Positions 1-6,493 of a DNA stretch of 21,858 nucleotides are shown piece by piece. A model generated the notes under the pieces. The model had not been told where the DNA came from, did no database searches, and saw nothing but the letters and a program-made list of their open reading frames with translations. A program made the translations under genes and the position numbers. How positions within the stretch are numbered: position 1 is the stretch's first letter; each line of letters starts with the position of its first letter. Source of the stretch: a virus; IMG/VR virus record IMGVR_UViG_3300007734_000469, positions 1 to 21,858 of that record. The stretch is one strand, 5' to 3'.

Positions 1-81
1 TTGATAGTCATTATCATAAAATCCAAAAGGAGTATTACCTGGAAAAAATGAACTAGAACCGGGATATATAGGTACATTCAT
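1..81 (-). CDS. N-terminus of a phage structural protein, cut by the window edge
   Basis: Only the first 27 codons are in the window, starting at ATG on the minus strand at position 81. The peptide contains PGNTPFGFYD, rich in glycine, proline and aromatic residues. It is the last gene of the tail-fibre/decoration cassette. A copy of the ATATTTATAAYAAA motif lies 9 bases upstream of the start. No function can be assigned from so short a piece; a virion protein is inferred from context. Confidence 0.6.
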   Translation of the reverse strand, partial: MNVPIYPGSSSFFPGNTPFGFYDNDYQ

Positions 82-90
82 GAATTATGA

Positions 91-104
91 TTTATTATAA
101 ATAT
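91..104 (-). promoter_or_regulatory. ATATTTATAAYAAA upstream motif, copy 1
   Basis: The coding-strand sequence matches all 14 positions (Y = T), 9 bases before the start at position 81. The bases before it, AATCTTTG-C, are nearly the same as those before the copy at 11927-11940. It contains a TATAAT hexamer and is the reverse complement of a T4 late-promoter octamer. A promoter role is inferred. Confidence 0.4.
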
Positions 105-124
105 GACAAAGATTAAAGTAATTC

Positions 125-1153
125 TTAACTAAAGCAAGGATCTGCAACTAATCCAAATGTTGGGTTGGTCATGGTATCTGTGATTGATGGAGAATTTTTA
201 GCTATTCCATTTGGTGATTGGTTTAGATATCTAATGCCAGAGTTGCCTCCTTTATCTGAGTTCGAAGTTAGCATGAGTAATTGTCCTTTTCTTGTTAAAC
301 TACAGTCTGATATTTTTACAAATTTTGCTGTTTTTTCAAAAGTGTCTTGAAAAGTAATTGTATATACTGTACCTGTTACACTAGACCGTATTGTTGTTTT
401 TTGATTTGGGCTTCCACTAAAAAATTTATTCATGGTTAAAGTTATGCCAGCAGTTACAGTCACGGTATCCAATACTATTTTATCCATGCCTGTTAATGTT
501 GCCGCAGCGGATATATTTAAATTACTTCCAGTTGTTATTACAGTTCCAGCGATATATGTGAATGTTCCTATTCCTTTATTTACATTTCCACTTATGGTAA
601 TTTTTCCTGTTGTGTTAATTTGTAATGTTATCCCTCGAACAGCAAAATTACCTGACCAAGTTCCCGTTCCTCCCAATATTATAGTTGCTGTTGAAGATGG
701 ATTAGGAGCTTGAGTCAAAGTAAAATTACCCATACAAGTTAAGGTATTACCTAATAATAACCCTCCATTAGCATTCCAAGTCATAGTTCCATTCACAATC
801 CAATTATCAGCTAAAGTGAATGGACCTGCATTGAAATTTATTGCTCCTAACCATATTTTCCCGTTTGATGTGAGTGTAGATGTTGCACTAATAGTTAATG
901 CCCCAACACCTATTAGAACCATTGCATCAACAAGTGTAACATTACCAGTAACAGTTAACGTTGCATTCATTGTTAGTGTGTTTGTATAATTTGTAAAATC
1001 TATGGATGTACAGGCAGAGGCAACATTGACAGTTAATTGACCTGAGGAGGCTGATGCAAATACTGTGTCACCAGCAATAGGCACTACTCCTTCTACCCAC
1101 GTTCCAGTAGCATTCCAATTACCTCCTCCAGCTGCTATTGTTCTAACTGCCAT
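125..1153 (-). CDS. Beta-repeat (possibly G8-like) tail or adhesin protein
   Basis: This is a 342-residue protein, poor in charged residues and rich in Thr, Gly, Asn and hydrophobic residues. Near the N-terminus (residues 9-30) it has GGGNWNATGTWVEGVVP followed by GDTV, a pattern seen at the start of G8-like and other beta-helical surface proteins. After it come repeated short beta segments such as LTVTGN, LTISATSTLTSNG and ITISGN, which suggests a right-handed beta-solenoid. The C-terminal 70 residues are less repetitive and contain a Lys/Asp-rich stretch. It starts 3 bases after the stop of the upstream gene and shares that operon. The role is probably a virion surface or receptor-contact protein. 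The family assignment is tentative. Confidence 0.6.
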   Translation of the reverse strand: MAVRTIAAGGGNWNATGTWVEGVVPIAGDTVFASASSGQLTVNVASACTSIDFTNYTNTLTMNATLTVTGNVTLVDAMVLIGVGALTISATSTLTSNGKIWLGAINFNAGPFTLADNWIVNGTMTWNANGGLLLGNTLTCMGNFTLTQAPNPSSTATIILGGTGTWSGNFAVRGITLQINTTGKITISGNVNKGIGTFTYIAGTVITTGSNLNISAAATLTGMDKIVLDTVTVTAGITLTMNKFFSGSPNQKTTIRSSVTGTVYTITFQDTFEKTAKFVKISDCSLTRKGQLLMLTSNSDKGGNSGIRYLNQSPNGIAKNSPSITDTMTNPTFGLVADPCFS

Positions 1154-1156
1154 TGT

Positions 1157-1576
1157 TTAATAGTCTCCAGCAAATGCGCATGCATCAAATTGATCTGCAG
1201 CTGTGGTATATAATGATTGTGTAACAGACATGATTTGGCCGCTTAACATGATGATGGGTTGATCAAAAGTAAAAATTGAAGTTGCTCCAACCACTGTAAG
1301 TGATCTTGTTGCTGTTGCTGTTGCTACTTCTCCTATAAGTCTATGATTGGTTCCGGCGGTGTCGGAAAGAAATATTCTATGTACCAATGCAGATGTTATG
1401 GCTGCTGTTACTTGAGAATTTCTAAATCTTACTCCATCTACTCTAGCACCAGATGCTCCTGCAGTTACTAGAGTTACTAATGAACCTGATCCATCAGATG
1501 CTGTGTTTGCTGCTGCAATTCTTGCTGGTTTATTGTTTCCTTGAATTACAAATATTGGTGTGGTGTTTGCTGCCAT
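1157..1576 (-). CDS. Small beta-rich virion protein, 139 residues
   Basis: The protein starts MAANTTPIFVIQGN and is rich in Ala, Thr and Val with alternating hydrophobic residues, suggesting a compact beta-sandwich. Central segments SLVTLVTAGASGARVDGVRFR and HRIFLSD resemble a recurrent type of small phage protein that begins MAANT-PIF and is found beside tail and decoration genes. I know this type only as uncharacterised virion-associated proteins. It lies 3 bases from each neighbour, in one operon with 1580-1831 and 125-1153. A head or tail decoration role is inferred from context. Confidence 0.6.
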   Translation of the reverse strand: MAANTTPIFVIQGNNKPARIAAANTASDGSGSLVTLVTAGASGARVDGVRFRNSQVTAAITSALVHRIFLSDTAGTNHRLIGEVATATATRSLTVVGATSIFTFDQPIIMLSGQIMSVTQSLYTTAADQFDACAFAGDY

Positions 1577-1579
1577 TGT

Positions 1580-1831
1580 TTATTGGTTTTGTATGGGGTT
1601 AATATATTCTGTTAGTTCTTGGTTTGTACTTTGTGTAATTGTAATTTCCATCATGTTGTTGGTGACAGTTCTTACAATTTTAATTTGTTGAATACCTATT
1701 GCAGTTGATGCAAATGTGGTTTCAAAACTTTCATATGTTCCATCATGCATGTCTTCACAAGCGCAAGTGTAAGTTGTTGGACTGCTTTTGCTTTTAATTG
1801 TGTGTCCGTCTGGAGCTACATATGTCATCAT
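1580..1831 (-). CDS. Hypothetical small protein, 83 residues
   Basis: I do not recognise this protein. It starts MMTYVAPDGHTIKSK and has a CAC pair of cysteines at residues 23-25. A mixed region of likely beta strands follows (IQQIKIVRTV, MMEITITQS). It starts one base after the stop of the fibre gene and ends 3 bases before the next start, so it is clearly cotranscribed. The tight packing and the intact frame support a real gene. It has no signal peptide or membrane segment. A tail-fibre accessory protein is one possibility from position alone. Confidence 0.55.
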   Translation of the reverse strand: MMTYVAPDGHTIKSKSSPTTYTCACEDMHDGTYESFETTFASTAIGIQQIKIVRTVTNNMMEITITQSTNQELTEYINPIQNQ

Positions 1832-1832
1832 C

Positions 1833-3041
1833 TTATGTAAAATTATAATAGTTAAATAGGTTTACTGCTGCGGATATGTTTCCAGCTGTTGGGGCGTATG
1901 AAGCAGTTACTGCGTAAGAAGCACTTAATGCATATGAAGCAGTTACTGCGTAAGAAGCACTTGCTGCTGAGTTTGAATTGGTAAATATTGAACCCGTTAC
2001 AAAGGAAGCTGTTGTTGCAAATGATGCAGTTGTTGCACACGAAGCTGTTCCTAATAAAGATCCTGTAAATCCATATGTTGAAGTTGTTGAACCTGTTATA
2101 GTTAAACTTCCTGTTATAACAGCACTTCCAGTATATGGAAATGATGAAGCATTTGCTACATATGAAGCAGTTAAAGCATAAGATGATGTAGTTGCATATG
2201 AGGCAGTCCCAGTTAATATTCCTGTAAATGAACCACTAAATGATCCTGTGTTACTTAAAAACGTATCTACACGAGTTGCTGTTAAAATAGTAGATGGTGT
2301 TCTAGGATGTGGTGGAGAAGTACTAGCTGATATTGTGGTTAATGTGACTACGTTAGCTGTTTCTACATGCCAGCACATTTGTATGTAATCCTGTGCAGAT
2401 AAGTTTAAATAATAGTTCCAACTTATAATAATTTGCCCATCTGACCCAGCTTTAAATGGAAGTATACCTATTATACCAGATGAATCTGGTACATCGGCTC
2501 CATTTATTCTAACCCAAATAATTACATTTTGATTAGAGTTGTCAGTGTTTGAAAATTGTGATGAAAATTGTACATTATATGTTCCAGCGTTTGTAAATTT
2601 TACTCGAGTTACATCTCCGTTTGAAGCACTTATATAAACACCATTTGAAATGTCTGTTGTATTTAAAGACATTGAGTATATAGTAGTAGCTGAAGTTGCT
2701 GGTACTGATCCAGTATCAAAAAAACTACCATATGATCCGGTAGCTGTATTGTATAAGTTAGTACCAAAAGAAGTAACCGTTACATCTCCTAAACCGTTTG
2801 TTGGAGATAAATTTACATTAGCTCCTGCTAGTATTTTAGTTACTCCACCATTTGTGGCATAAGTAGCGTAAGAAGCACTTGCTGCTGAGTTTGAATTGGT
2901 AAATATTGAACCTGTTACATATGAAGCAGTTGTTGCAAAAGATGCTGTTCCTTGTAATGAACCAGTTATACCATTTGATACATCTAATGAGTATAAGGAT
3001 GCTGCTGAACCTGACGTAATAATCTTCTTCCAATTTGGCAT
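1833..3041 (-). CDS. Tail-fibre protein: NWKK N-terminus, TASYA repeats, C1q/TNF-like jelly-roll
   Basis: This 402-residue protein has several modules. Residues 1-16 (MPNWKKIITSGSAASL) match the N-terminus of the fibre gene at 3617-4525, so they are probably the virion attachment module. Residues 28-62 hold TASYA/TASF-type repeats. Residues about 95-258 look like a C1q/TNF-type jelly-roll, with the pattern GSFFDTGS, then NTTDISNGVYIS, FTNAGTYNVQFSSQ, VIIWVRINGADVPDS, SWNYYLNLSAQDYIQMCW and a final TPSTI. Residues 270-383 return to TASYA repeats and include FPYTGSAVITGSL. The repeats probably form an elongated shaft and the jelly-roll a receptor-binding or trimerisation head. An unusual feature is that repeats lie on both sides of the jelly-roll. 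The virion role follows from known uses of these modules; the receptor is unknown. Confidence 0.75.
   Translation of the reverse strand: MPNWKKIITSGSAASLYSLDVSNGITGSLQGTASFATTASYVTGSIFTNSNSAASASYATYATNGGVTKILAGANVNLSPTNGLGDVTVTSFGTNLYNTATGSYGSFFDTGSVPATSATTIYSMSLNTTDISNGVYISASNGDVTRVKFTNAGTYNVQFSSQFSNTDNSNQNVIIWVRINGADVPDSSGIIGILPFKAGSDGQIIISWNYYLNLSAQDYIQMCWHVETANVVTLTTISASTSPPHPRTPSTILTATRVDTFLSNTGSFSGSFTGILTGTASYATTSSYALTASYVANASSFPYTGSAVITGSLTITGSTTSTYGFTGSLLGTASCATTASFATTASFVTGSIFTNSNSAASASYAVTASYALSASYAVTASYAPTAGNISAAVNLFNYYNFT
1897..1962. repeat. Two 30-bp exact direct repeats, 36-bp period
   Basis: Positions 1897-1926 and 1933-1962 are identical. The period of 36 bp is 12 codons and encodes the VTASYALSASYA-type shaft repeat near the C-terminus of the fibre protein. 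The identity is at DNA level and not only in the protein, which suggests recent duplication or ongoing recombination. Confidence 0.85.
1948..1994. repeat. 47-bp exact direct repeat, copy A
   Basis: This stretch is identical to 2866-2912. With one mismatch the match runs on to 2001 and 2919. It encodes TGSIFTNSNSAASASY in the second shaft region of the fibre protein. The two copies are 918 bp apart, which is 306 codons, so they are in the same frame. Confidence 0.9.
2866..2912. repeat. 47-bp exact direct repeat, copy B
   Basis: This is the partner of 1948-1994. It lies in the first shaft region, before the jelly-roll (about residues 43-58). The pair brackets the whole C1q/TNF-like domain. Confidence 0.9.
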
Positions 3042-3142
3042 ACAATGTATTTTTAATTGTGGTTAGATACATGCACTTTATGCCAGTGTATATGCCTACT
3101 TCCTTTTCAGGCCAACAATTTGTTTGATGATAAATATCAACT

Positions 3143-3382
3143 TTATATTGATTGTTGCTTTTTACTTTTCTTTTCTTCTTTTTCTATAACGTGTTGCAAA
3201 TCTTCTTGTTTTTTAGATTCTTCTTGTTTTAAAATTTCTTGAATTTGAAGTAACTCATTTTCAAGTTTAATTTGAAGATTAGCTAAAAACTTAGCATCTG
3301 TTCCTTTAATGGAAATGATGTCTAAAGATTGTCTTAACAGTTGAATTTCATTTACTGTTAAATCAATTGAAAAAATATTCAT
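3143..3382 (-). CDS. Small helical protein, paralog of the preceding gene
   Basis: This 79-residue protein has the core LTVNEIQLLRQSLDIISIKGTDAKFL followed by a long Glu/Lys/Gln-rich helix that ends KKSKKQQSI. The core aligns with that of the gene just upstream (3388-3597): LT--EIQL, a TIKG-like turn (SIKG here, TFKG there), then a helix with KL. The spacing between the two genes is 5 bases. I have no functional assignment; tail-fibre chaperone or assembly factor is a guess from the position between two fibre genes. The 100 bases after its stop hold no gene that I can support. Confidence 0.6.
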   Translation of the reverse strand: MNIFSIDLTVNEIQLLRQSLDIISIKGTDAKFLANLQIKLENELLQIQEILKQEESKKQEDLQHVIEKEEKKSKKQQSI

Positions 3383-3387
3383 AACTG

Positions 3388-3597
3388 CTATTTTTGTTGA
3401 TTAATATATTGGTTTTGTAGTTTAATTACTGTGTTGTATAATATTTCTACATGCTCTCCTTTAAATGTTGAGTTGCGTAATGTAATTAATATAAGTTGAA
3501 TTTCTCCAGCAGTCAAGTTATCTTTACTAAGAAGTGAAGAAGTAGATTTCTCTACTTCTAAGTTATTAATAATTAAATTATTTGCAGTAAAAGCCAT
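3388..3597 (-). CDS. Small helical protein, paralog of the following gene
   Basis: I place the start at 3597 (MAFTANNLIINNLEVEK), giving 69 residues. The frame stays open to 3687, but that would overlap the 3' end of the fibre gene (stop at 3617) and add an unlikely hydrophobic leader. From 3597 the gene sits 19 bases after that stop with an A-rich leader. The core LTAGEIQLILITLRNSTFKGEHVEIL and the KLQNQ helix match the downstream gene. The function is unknown. Its location between two fibre genes suggests a role in fibre assembly. Confidence 0.6.
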   Translation of the reverse strand: MAFTANNLIINNLEVEKSTSSLLSKDNLTAGEIQLILITLRNSTFKGEHVEILYNTVIKLQNQYINQQK

Positions 3598-3616
3598 AAC
3601 TAATTTTTTGTATATT

Positions 3617-4525
3617 TTATGAATATATGTAAATGTCACCATTATTACTATTAACAAACATGTTACCTGATCCATTTCCTGATCCACCCCATGTTGGGTT
3701 AGTTGGAATGGCTGATGAAGCTGAAACTCGAGCTGTTACCACAAATTCATCTGGTGTTAGAGATGTTGTAGTTCCAATTACATCATATGCCACAGCAAAA
3801 CGACCATATGTTCCTGTTGAAGATGCTTCCAAATAAAAAGCTGAACCTGAACCTGCTGTATTATATTGGGTAATCCAACCAGAATCTGCTAATGTTGATG
3901 AACCACTGTTGATTAAAATAAATTTATCTCTAATGTTTAAATTATCAGCATTAGTAAATGAAGCAGTTCCTGCTACTGATAAATTACCAGTGATTGTAGC
4001 ATCTCCTGATACTGTTAATGTTGCTAATGCTGCTGTTCCAGTTACTGTTACTCCAGCTAGTGTTCCAACACTTGTTAATGATGAAGCTAAAACATTTGAA
4101 GCTAATGTTGTTCCAGACAATGTTCCAGCTGGGGCAACAACTGCAGCTGTTGTGATGCCTGTTGTTAAACCTTTAGCATTAATGGTAATTACTGGAATTG
4201 CTGTACTACCACCAGTTGTACCTGCAGATGCTACTGTGGCTAATGCTGCTACGCCTGCAGAGGTAATAGTTACATCTCCAGATACTGTGCCGAATATTGA
4301 TTCTGAATAATAAGCTACTAATGATCCTGAATTGACAGTAAAAGTTCTTGCAACACTTCCATCATAAGTGCCAGCAGCTGATAATCCACTTCCTGCTGTT
4401 AAGGCAAATGGAGAAGTTGCTACTACTCCTGTTAAAGCACTACCATCTCCTTTGAAGAATGATGCTGTTACTGTCAATAGTTCTGCGTTACTTCCCGAGA
4501 CTATTACTTTTTTCCAATTTGCCAT
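3617..4525 (-). CDS. Tail-fibre-like protein with NWKK N-terminus
   Basis: This 302-residue protein has almost no charged residues in its first two thirds. The N-terminus MANWKKVIVSGSNAELL matches the fibre gene at 1833-3041. The segments FFKGDGSALTGV and LSGTTLASNVLASSLTSVGTL are typical of phage fibre shafts. A later stretch has GNLSVAGTASFTNADNLNIR, then KFILINSGSS and SGWITQY. The C-terminus (NPTWGGSGNGSGNMFVNSNN) is Gly/Asn-rich and ends in YIYS. Similar layouts are common in marine phage tail or baseplate-attached fibres. It lies 30 bases downstream of the collagen-like gene in the same direction. A virion fibre role is well supported by composition; the exact position in the virion is not known. 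Confidence 0.7.
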   Translation of the reverse strand: MANWKKVIVSGSNAELLTVTASFFKGDGSALTGVVATSPFALTAGSGLSAAGTYDGSVARTFTVNSGSLVAYYSESIFGTVSGDVTITSAGVAALATVASAGTTGGSTAIPVITINAKGLTTGITTAAVVAPAGTLSGTTLASNVLASSLTSVGTLAGVTVTGTAALATLTVSGDATITGNLSVAGTASFTNADNLNIRDKFILINSGSSTLADSGWITQYNTAGSGSAFYLEASSTGTYGRFAVAYDVIGTTTSLTPDEFVVTARVSASSAIPTNPTWGGSGNGSGNMFVNSNNGDIYIYS

Positions 4526-4555
4526 TATTTATTTTTATTATACATATTAAAGTTC

Positions 4556-5119
4556 TTACTCAATTCCAACATAAAATGAAGATGAGGTAAAGTATATTCC
4601 TCCATTTGGAGCGGTTCCTGTTAAAATAATAGATGATGTTGCAAGAACAACTACTCCACTTTGAGATATTTGTAGTAAACTGTTGTTGGAAGAGTTAAAT
4701 ATTTGTAAAGGTATTTCAGCAGAAGAAGTCATTTGTATGCCGTCTATTACCTTTAAGGTTGTTGTTGAATTTCTTACTAAAAAGAAATCACTGGTTGTGT
4801 ATGATGGTAATGATGTAAATGAACCTTGTCCTATTAAAAATAACGATCCTGTTATTCCAGCTGAACCGGTGTATGGAAAACTAGCGCCTTGAGAACCTGA
4901 AGGACCTTGAGAACCTGAAGGACCTTGAGAACCTGAAGGACCTTGGTCTCCTATTGTTCCTATAGGGCCTGTTAATATCTGAATAACAGATGTTATAGGT
5001 TGAGTTACATCAACATTACTATTACTATTACTATCTACTACTGTTATAGTTCTGTTATTGTCTTGTAAAACCACCTGATTGTTGTCAGGAATAATATTTA
5101 TTGGTCCTATATTAGACAT
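4556..5119 (-). CDS. Collagen-like virion fibre protein
   Basis: This 187-residue protein has a Gly-X-Y stretch at residues 51-79 (GPIGTIGDQ, then three GPSGSQ units). After it comes FPYTGSAGITGSLFLIG, nearly the same as residues 301-314 of the fibre protein at 1833-3041. The N-terminal 50 residues are Asn/Asp/Ser-rich with NSNSNS. The C-terminal 90 residues are beta-rich and polar and end SSFYVGIE. Short collagen triplet runs in phage proteins act as trimeric linkers in tail fibres. The start codon overlaps the upstream stop by one base (TAATG), so translation is probably coupled. Confidence 0.7.
   Translation of the reverse strand: MSNIGPINIIPDNNQVVLQDNNRTITVVDSNSNSNVDVTQPITSVIQILTGPIGTIGDQGPSGSQGPSGSQGPSGSQGASFPYTGSAGITGSLFLIGQGSFTSLPSYTTSDFFLVRNSTTTLKVIDGIQMTSSAEIPLQIFNSSNNSLLQISQSGVVVLATSSIILTGTAPNGGIYFTSSSFYVGIE
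4891..4944. repeat. Three exact 18-bp tandem repeats coding GPSGSQ
   Basis: Units are 4891-4908, 4909-4926 and 4927-4944, all identical. Each codes for two collagen triplets. Copy-number change would lengthen or shorten the collagen linker without a frameshift. Confidence 0.9.
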
Positions 5120-5499
5120 TATTGGGTTACTTCTTTAGATAATTTTACTTGGCCTTCTAAAATTCTTGTAACTATGCTTCCTGATACTATTTCTAGATCA
5201 TATACTCCTGTGTCAAAAGTTAGTAGGGAAGATGAAGCCGCTGAAACATATATTGCTATTGAACCAGATGTAGGAGGTGTAGATCCATTTGAACCACTAA
5301 AATTTAATCCTGTTCCATCAGTATCTAATGAGCTGCTTAAAGTAATATATACTGTGGATGAGGCAACAGATGGACGAATTTGCATTTTTCCACTGTAGCT
5401 TGTAAGGTTAATAGGATTTCCACTAGAGTCTTTATATTGAAGTTCTAAATTTAATGTTGAACCTTGTTCTATAGTAAATGAATATCTACCTGCAGCCAT
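5119..5499 (-). CDS. Small beta-sandwich virion protein
   Basis: This 126-residue protein begins MAAGRYSFTIEQGSTLNLELQYKD and ends YDLEIVSGSIVTRILEGQVKLSKEVTQ. The two halves, IEQG-T-----YKD-SGNPI-LT and YDLE----G--TR-L-G-V-LS-EVT, match a small beta protein common in cyanophages and other T4-like marine phages and annotated as a structural protein. I recall the pattern rather than a named domain; it resembles the N-terminal domains of some baseplate upper proteins. It opens the tail cassette, and a copy of the recurring upstream motif stands 14 bases before its start. It may therefore be the first gene of a transcription unit that includes the collagen-like gene. Confidence 0.65.
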   Translation of the reverse strand: MAAGRYSFTIEQGSTLNLELQYKDSSGNPINLTSYSGKMQIRPSVASSTVYITLSSSLDTDGTGLNFSGSNGSTPPTSGSIAIYVSAASSSLLTFDTGVYDLEIVSGSIVTRILEGQVKLSKEVTQ

Positions 5500-5513
5500 T
5501 TTTATATCAGTTG

Positions 5514-5527
5514 TTTGTTATAAATAT
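5514..5527 (-). promoter_or_regulatory. ATATTTATAAYAAA upstream motif, copy 2
   Basis: The coding strand matches all 14 positions (Y = C), 14 bases before the start at 5499, in the short gap after phoH. It would be a suitable place for a promoter of the tail cassette. The role is inferred. Confidence 0.45.
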
Positions 5528-5537
5528 GTGAGGAATC

Positions 5538-6218
5538 TTAATCTCTAAATTCTTCGTATACTTTTAAAATTTCCTCCACAATTTCATGTCTGTGATTTTT
5601 CTTTAAGGTAATAATTTTTACACCTTTGATTCTTTCTTCAAGACGTGGAAAAAATCCAATGCCAGAATCTTTTTTACTTTTTAAATCTACTTGTGCTAAA
5701 TCACCACAAAAAACTATTTTACCACCCTTACCTAAACGACCTAACATCATTTCAGTTTGTTGGCCTGTTATGTTTTGACATTCATCTACTATGACAAAAG
5801 AATTTGGAAATGTTCTGCCTCTCATAAAAGCAAAAGGCACAATTTCAATTTGGTTGTCTACAACCATTTTGTCAATTTTTTCTTTATCATATAGTAAATA
5901 AAGATTAGCATATACTGGGGCTAACCAAGGATCCATTTTCTCTTTTAAGTCACCAGGTAAAAACCCAATGTCTTCTTTTGACACAGTAGCTCGAGTAATT
6001 ATAATTTTACTCATTTCCTTTTTAAAAACCATGTCTAAAGCTATTTGACATGCTACTAAAGTTTTACCTGAACCTGCCATTCCCTTAATTAATGTAACAG
6101 GATTGTCTAATATAATCTGTTTGGCTAATTTTTGCTCTTCATTGAGTTCTAATCTAAATTTTATAGGATTTTTAGGTTTGGATCTTTGTTTAAACATATT
6201 GATATTTGTATCTTCCAT
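5538..6218 (-). CDS. phoH: PhoH-like P-loop ATPase
   Basis: This is a 226-residue protein. It has Walker A GMAGSGKT at residues 46-53, motif FVIVDECQNIT at 141-151 (Walker B with the DE pair), and KIVFCGDLAQVD at 167-178. These are the hallmarks of the PhoH family, which is the helicase-like core domain without the KH or PIN additions of some bacterial proteins. PhoH proteins are widespread in marine phages. Their biochemical role there is unsettled; ATP-dependent RNA work is suspected and a phosphate-stress link is not proven. The gene stands between a homing endonuclease and the tail cassette, with a 275-base non-coding leader. An exact TATAAATA lies 15 bases before the start. Confidence 0.93.
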   Translation of the reverse strand: MEDTNINMFKQRSKPKNPIKFRLELNEEQKLAKQIILDNPVTLIKGMAGSGKTLVACQIALDMVFKKEMSKIIITRATVSKEDIGFLPGDLKEKMDPWLAPVYANLYLLYDKEKIDKMVVDNQIEIVPFAFMRGRTFPNSFVIVDECQNITGQQTEMMLGRLGKGGKIVFCGDLAQVDLKSKKDSGIGFFPRLEERIKGVKIITLKKNHRHEIVEEILKVYEEFRD

Positions 6219-6233
6219 AAGTATTTTTTTTTA

Positions 6234-6241
6234 TATTTATA
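6234..6241 (-). promoter_or_regulatory. phoH: T4-late-type TATAAATA before phoH
   Basis: The minus strand reads TATAAATA, identical to the T4 late-promoter octamer, 15 bases before the phoH start. In such AT-rich DNA a chance match is quite possible. Confidence 0.35.
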
Positions 6242-6311
6242 AAATCTATGAAAAGCATTTACTGATTTACCAATGTAAAAAGGTATATTATCTTTTTCTA
6301 AAATATATTTC

Positions 6312-6327
6312 CATATTTATAAATATG
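6312..6327. repeat. 16-bp perfect palindrome CATATTTATAAATATG
   Basis: The sequence equals its own reverse complement. It carries the ATATTTATA core of the recurring upstream motif on both strands, about 94 bases before phoH. It could be a dimeric protein-binding site or a fused pair of motif copies. Confidence 0.5.
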
Positions 6328-6493
6328 TTGCATTTAGATAAAGTTTAAATTTAATTTCACATTTAAGATAAGTATTGTAATTCAACTAAAAAAAAACGTT
6401 TTATCAACGAATTTGTTTATAACATGGAGTTTTACATAACGTGTTTAATTAAATAAAATAAACATTAATAATATATTGATAAATATGGTTAAA

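Larger units (their letters stand above)
6219..6493. other. 275-base AT-rich intergenic region before phoH
   Basis: No coding sequence was found here. It is strongly A/T-rich and contains a 16-bp perfect palindrome (6312-6327), a T4-late-like TATAAATA (6234-6241, minus strand), and a run of nine A (6388-6396) next to a weak four-base stem. It is the longest non-coding stretch in the window and follows the largest mobile gene, so it may hold both the 3' end of that insertion and the phoH promoter. Confidence 0.6.

Noticed and set aside
432-713. Open frames on the plus strand within fibre genes (also 1978-2181, 3909-4310, 20265-20639 and 20652-21005)
   Set aside because: They mirror low-complexity Thr/Ala/Ser or Glu/Lys-rich genes on the minus strand, have no leader or operon context and their composition is explained by the opposite strand.
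1897-2912. CRISPR-like array in the fibre gene repeats
   Set aside because: The repeats are in frame, code for TASYA shaft sequence, and have no spacers of regular size.
3598-3687. Upstream extension of the small gene at 3388-3597
   Set aside because: The extension overlaps the 3' end of the fibre gene and would add an unlikely hydrophobic leader. The start at 3597 has an A-rich leader and fits the spacing in the operon.
6388-6409. Possible terminator after the Vsr-like endonuclease (short stem followed by nine T on the minus strand)
   Set aside because: The stem is only four base pairs (CGTT/AACG), which is too weak to support a call in AT-rich DNA.
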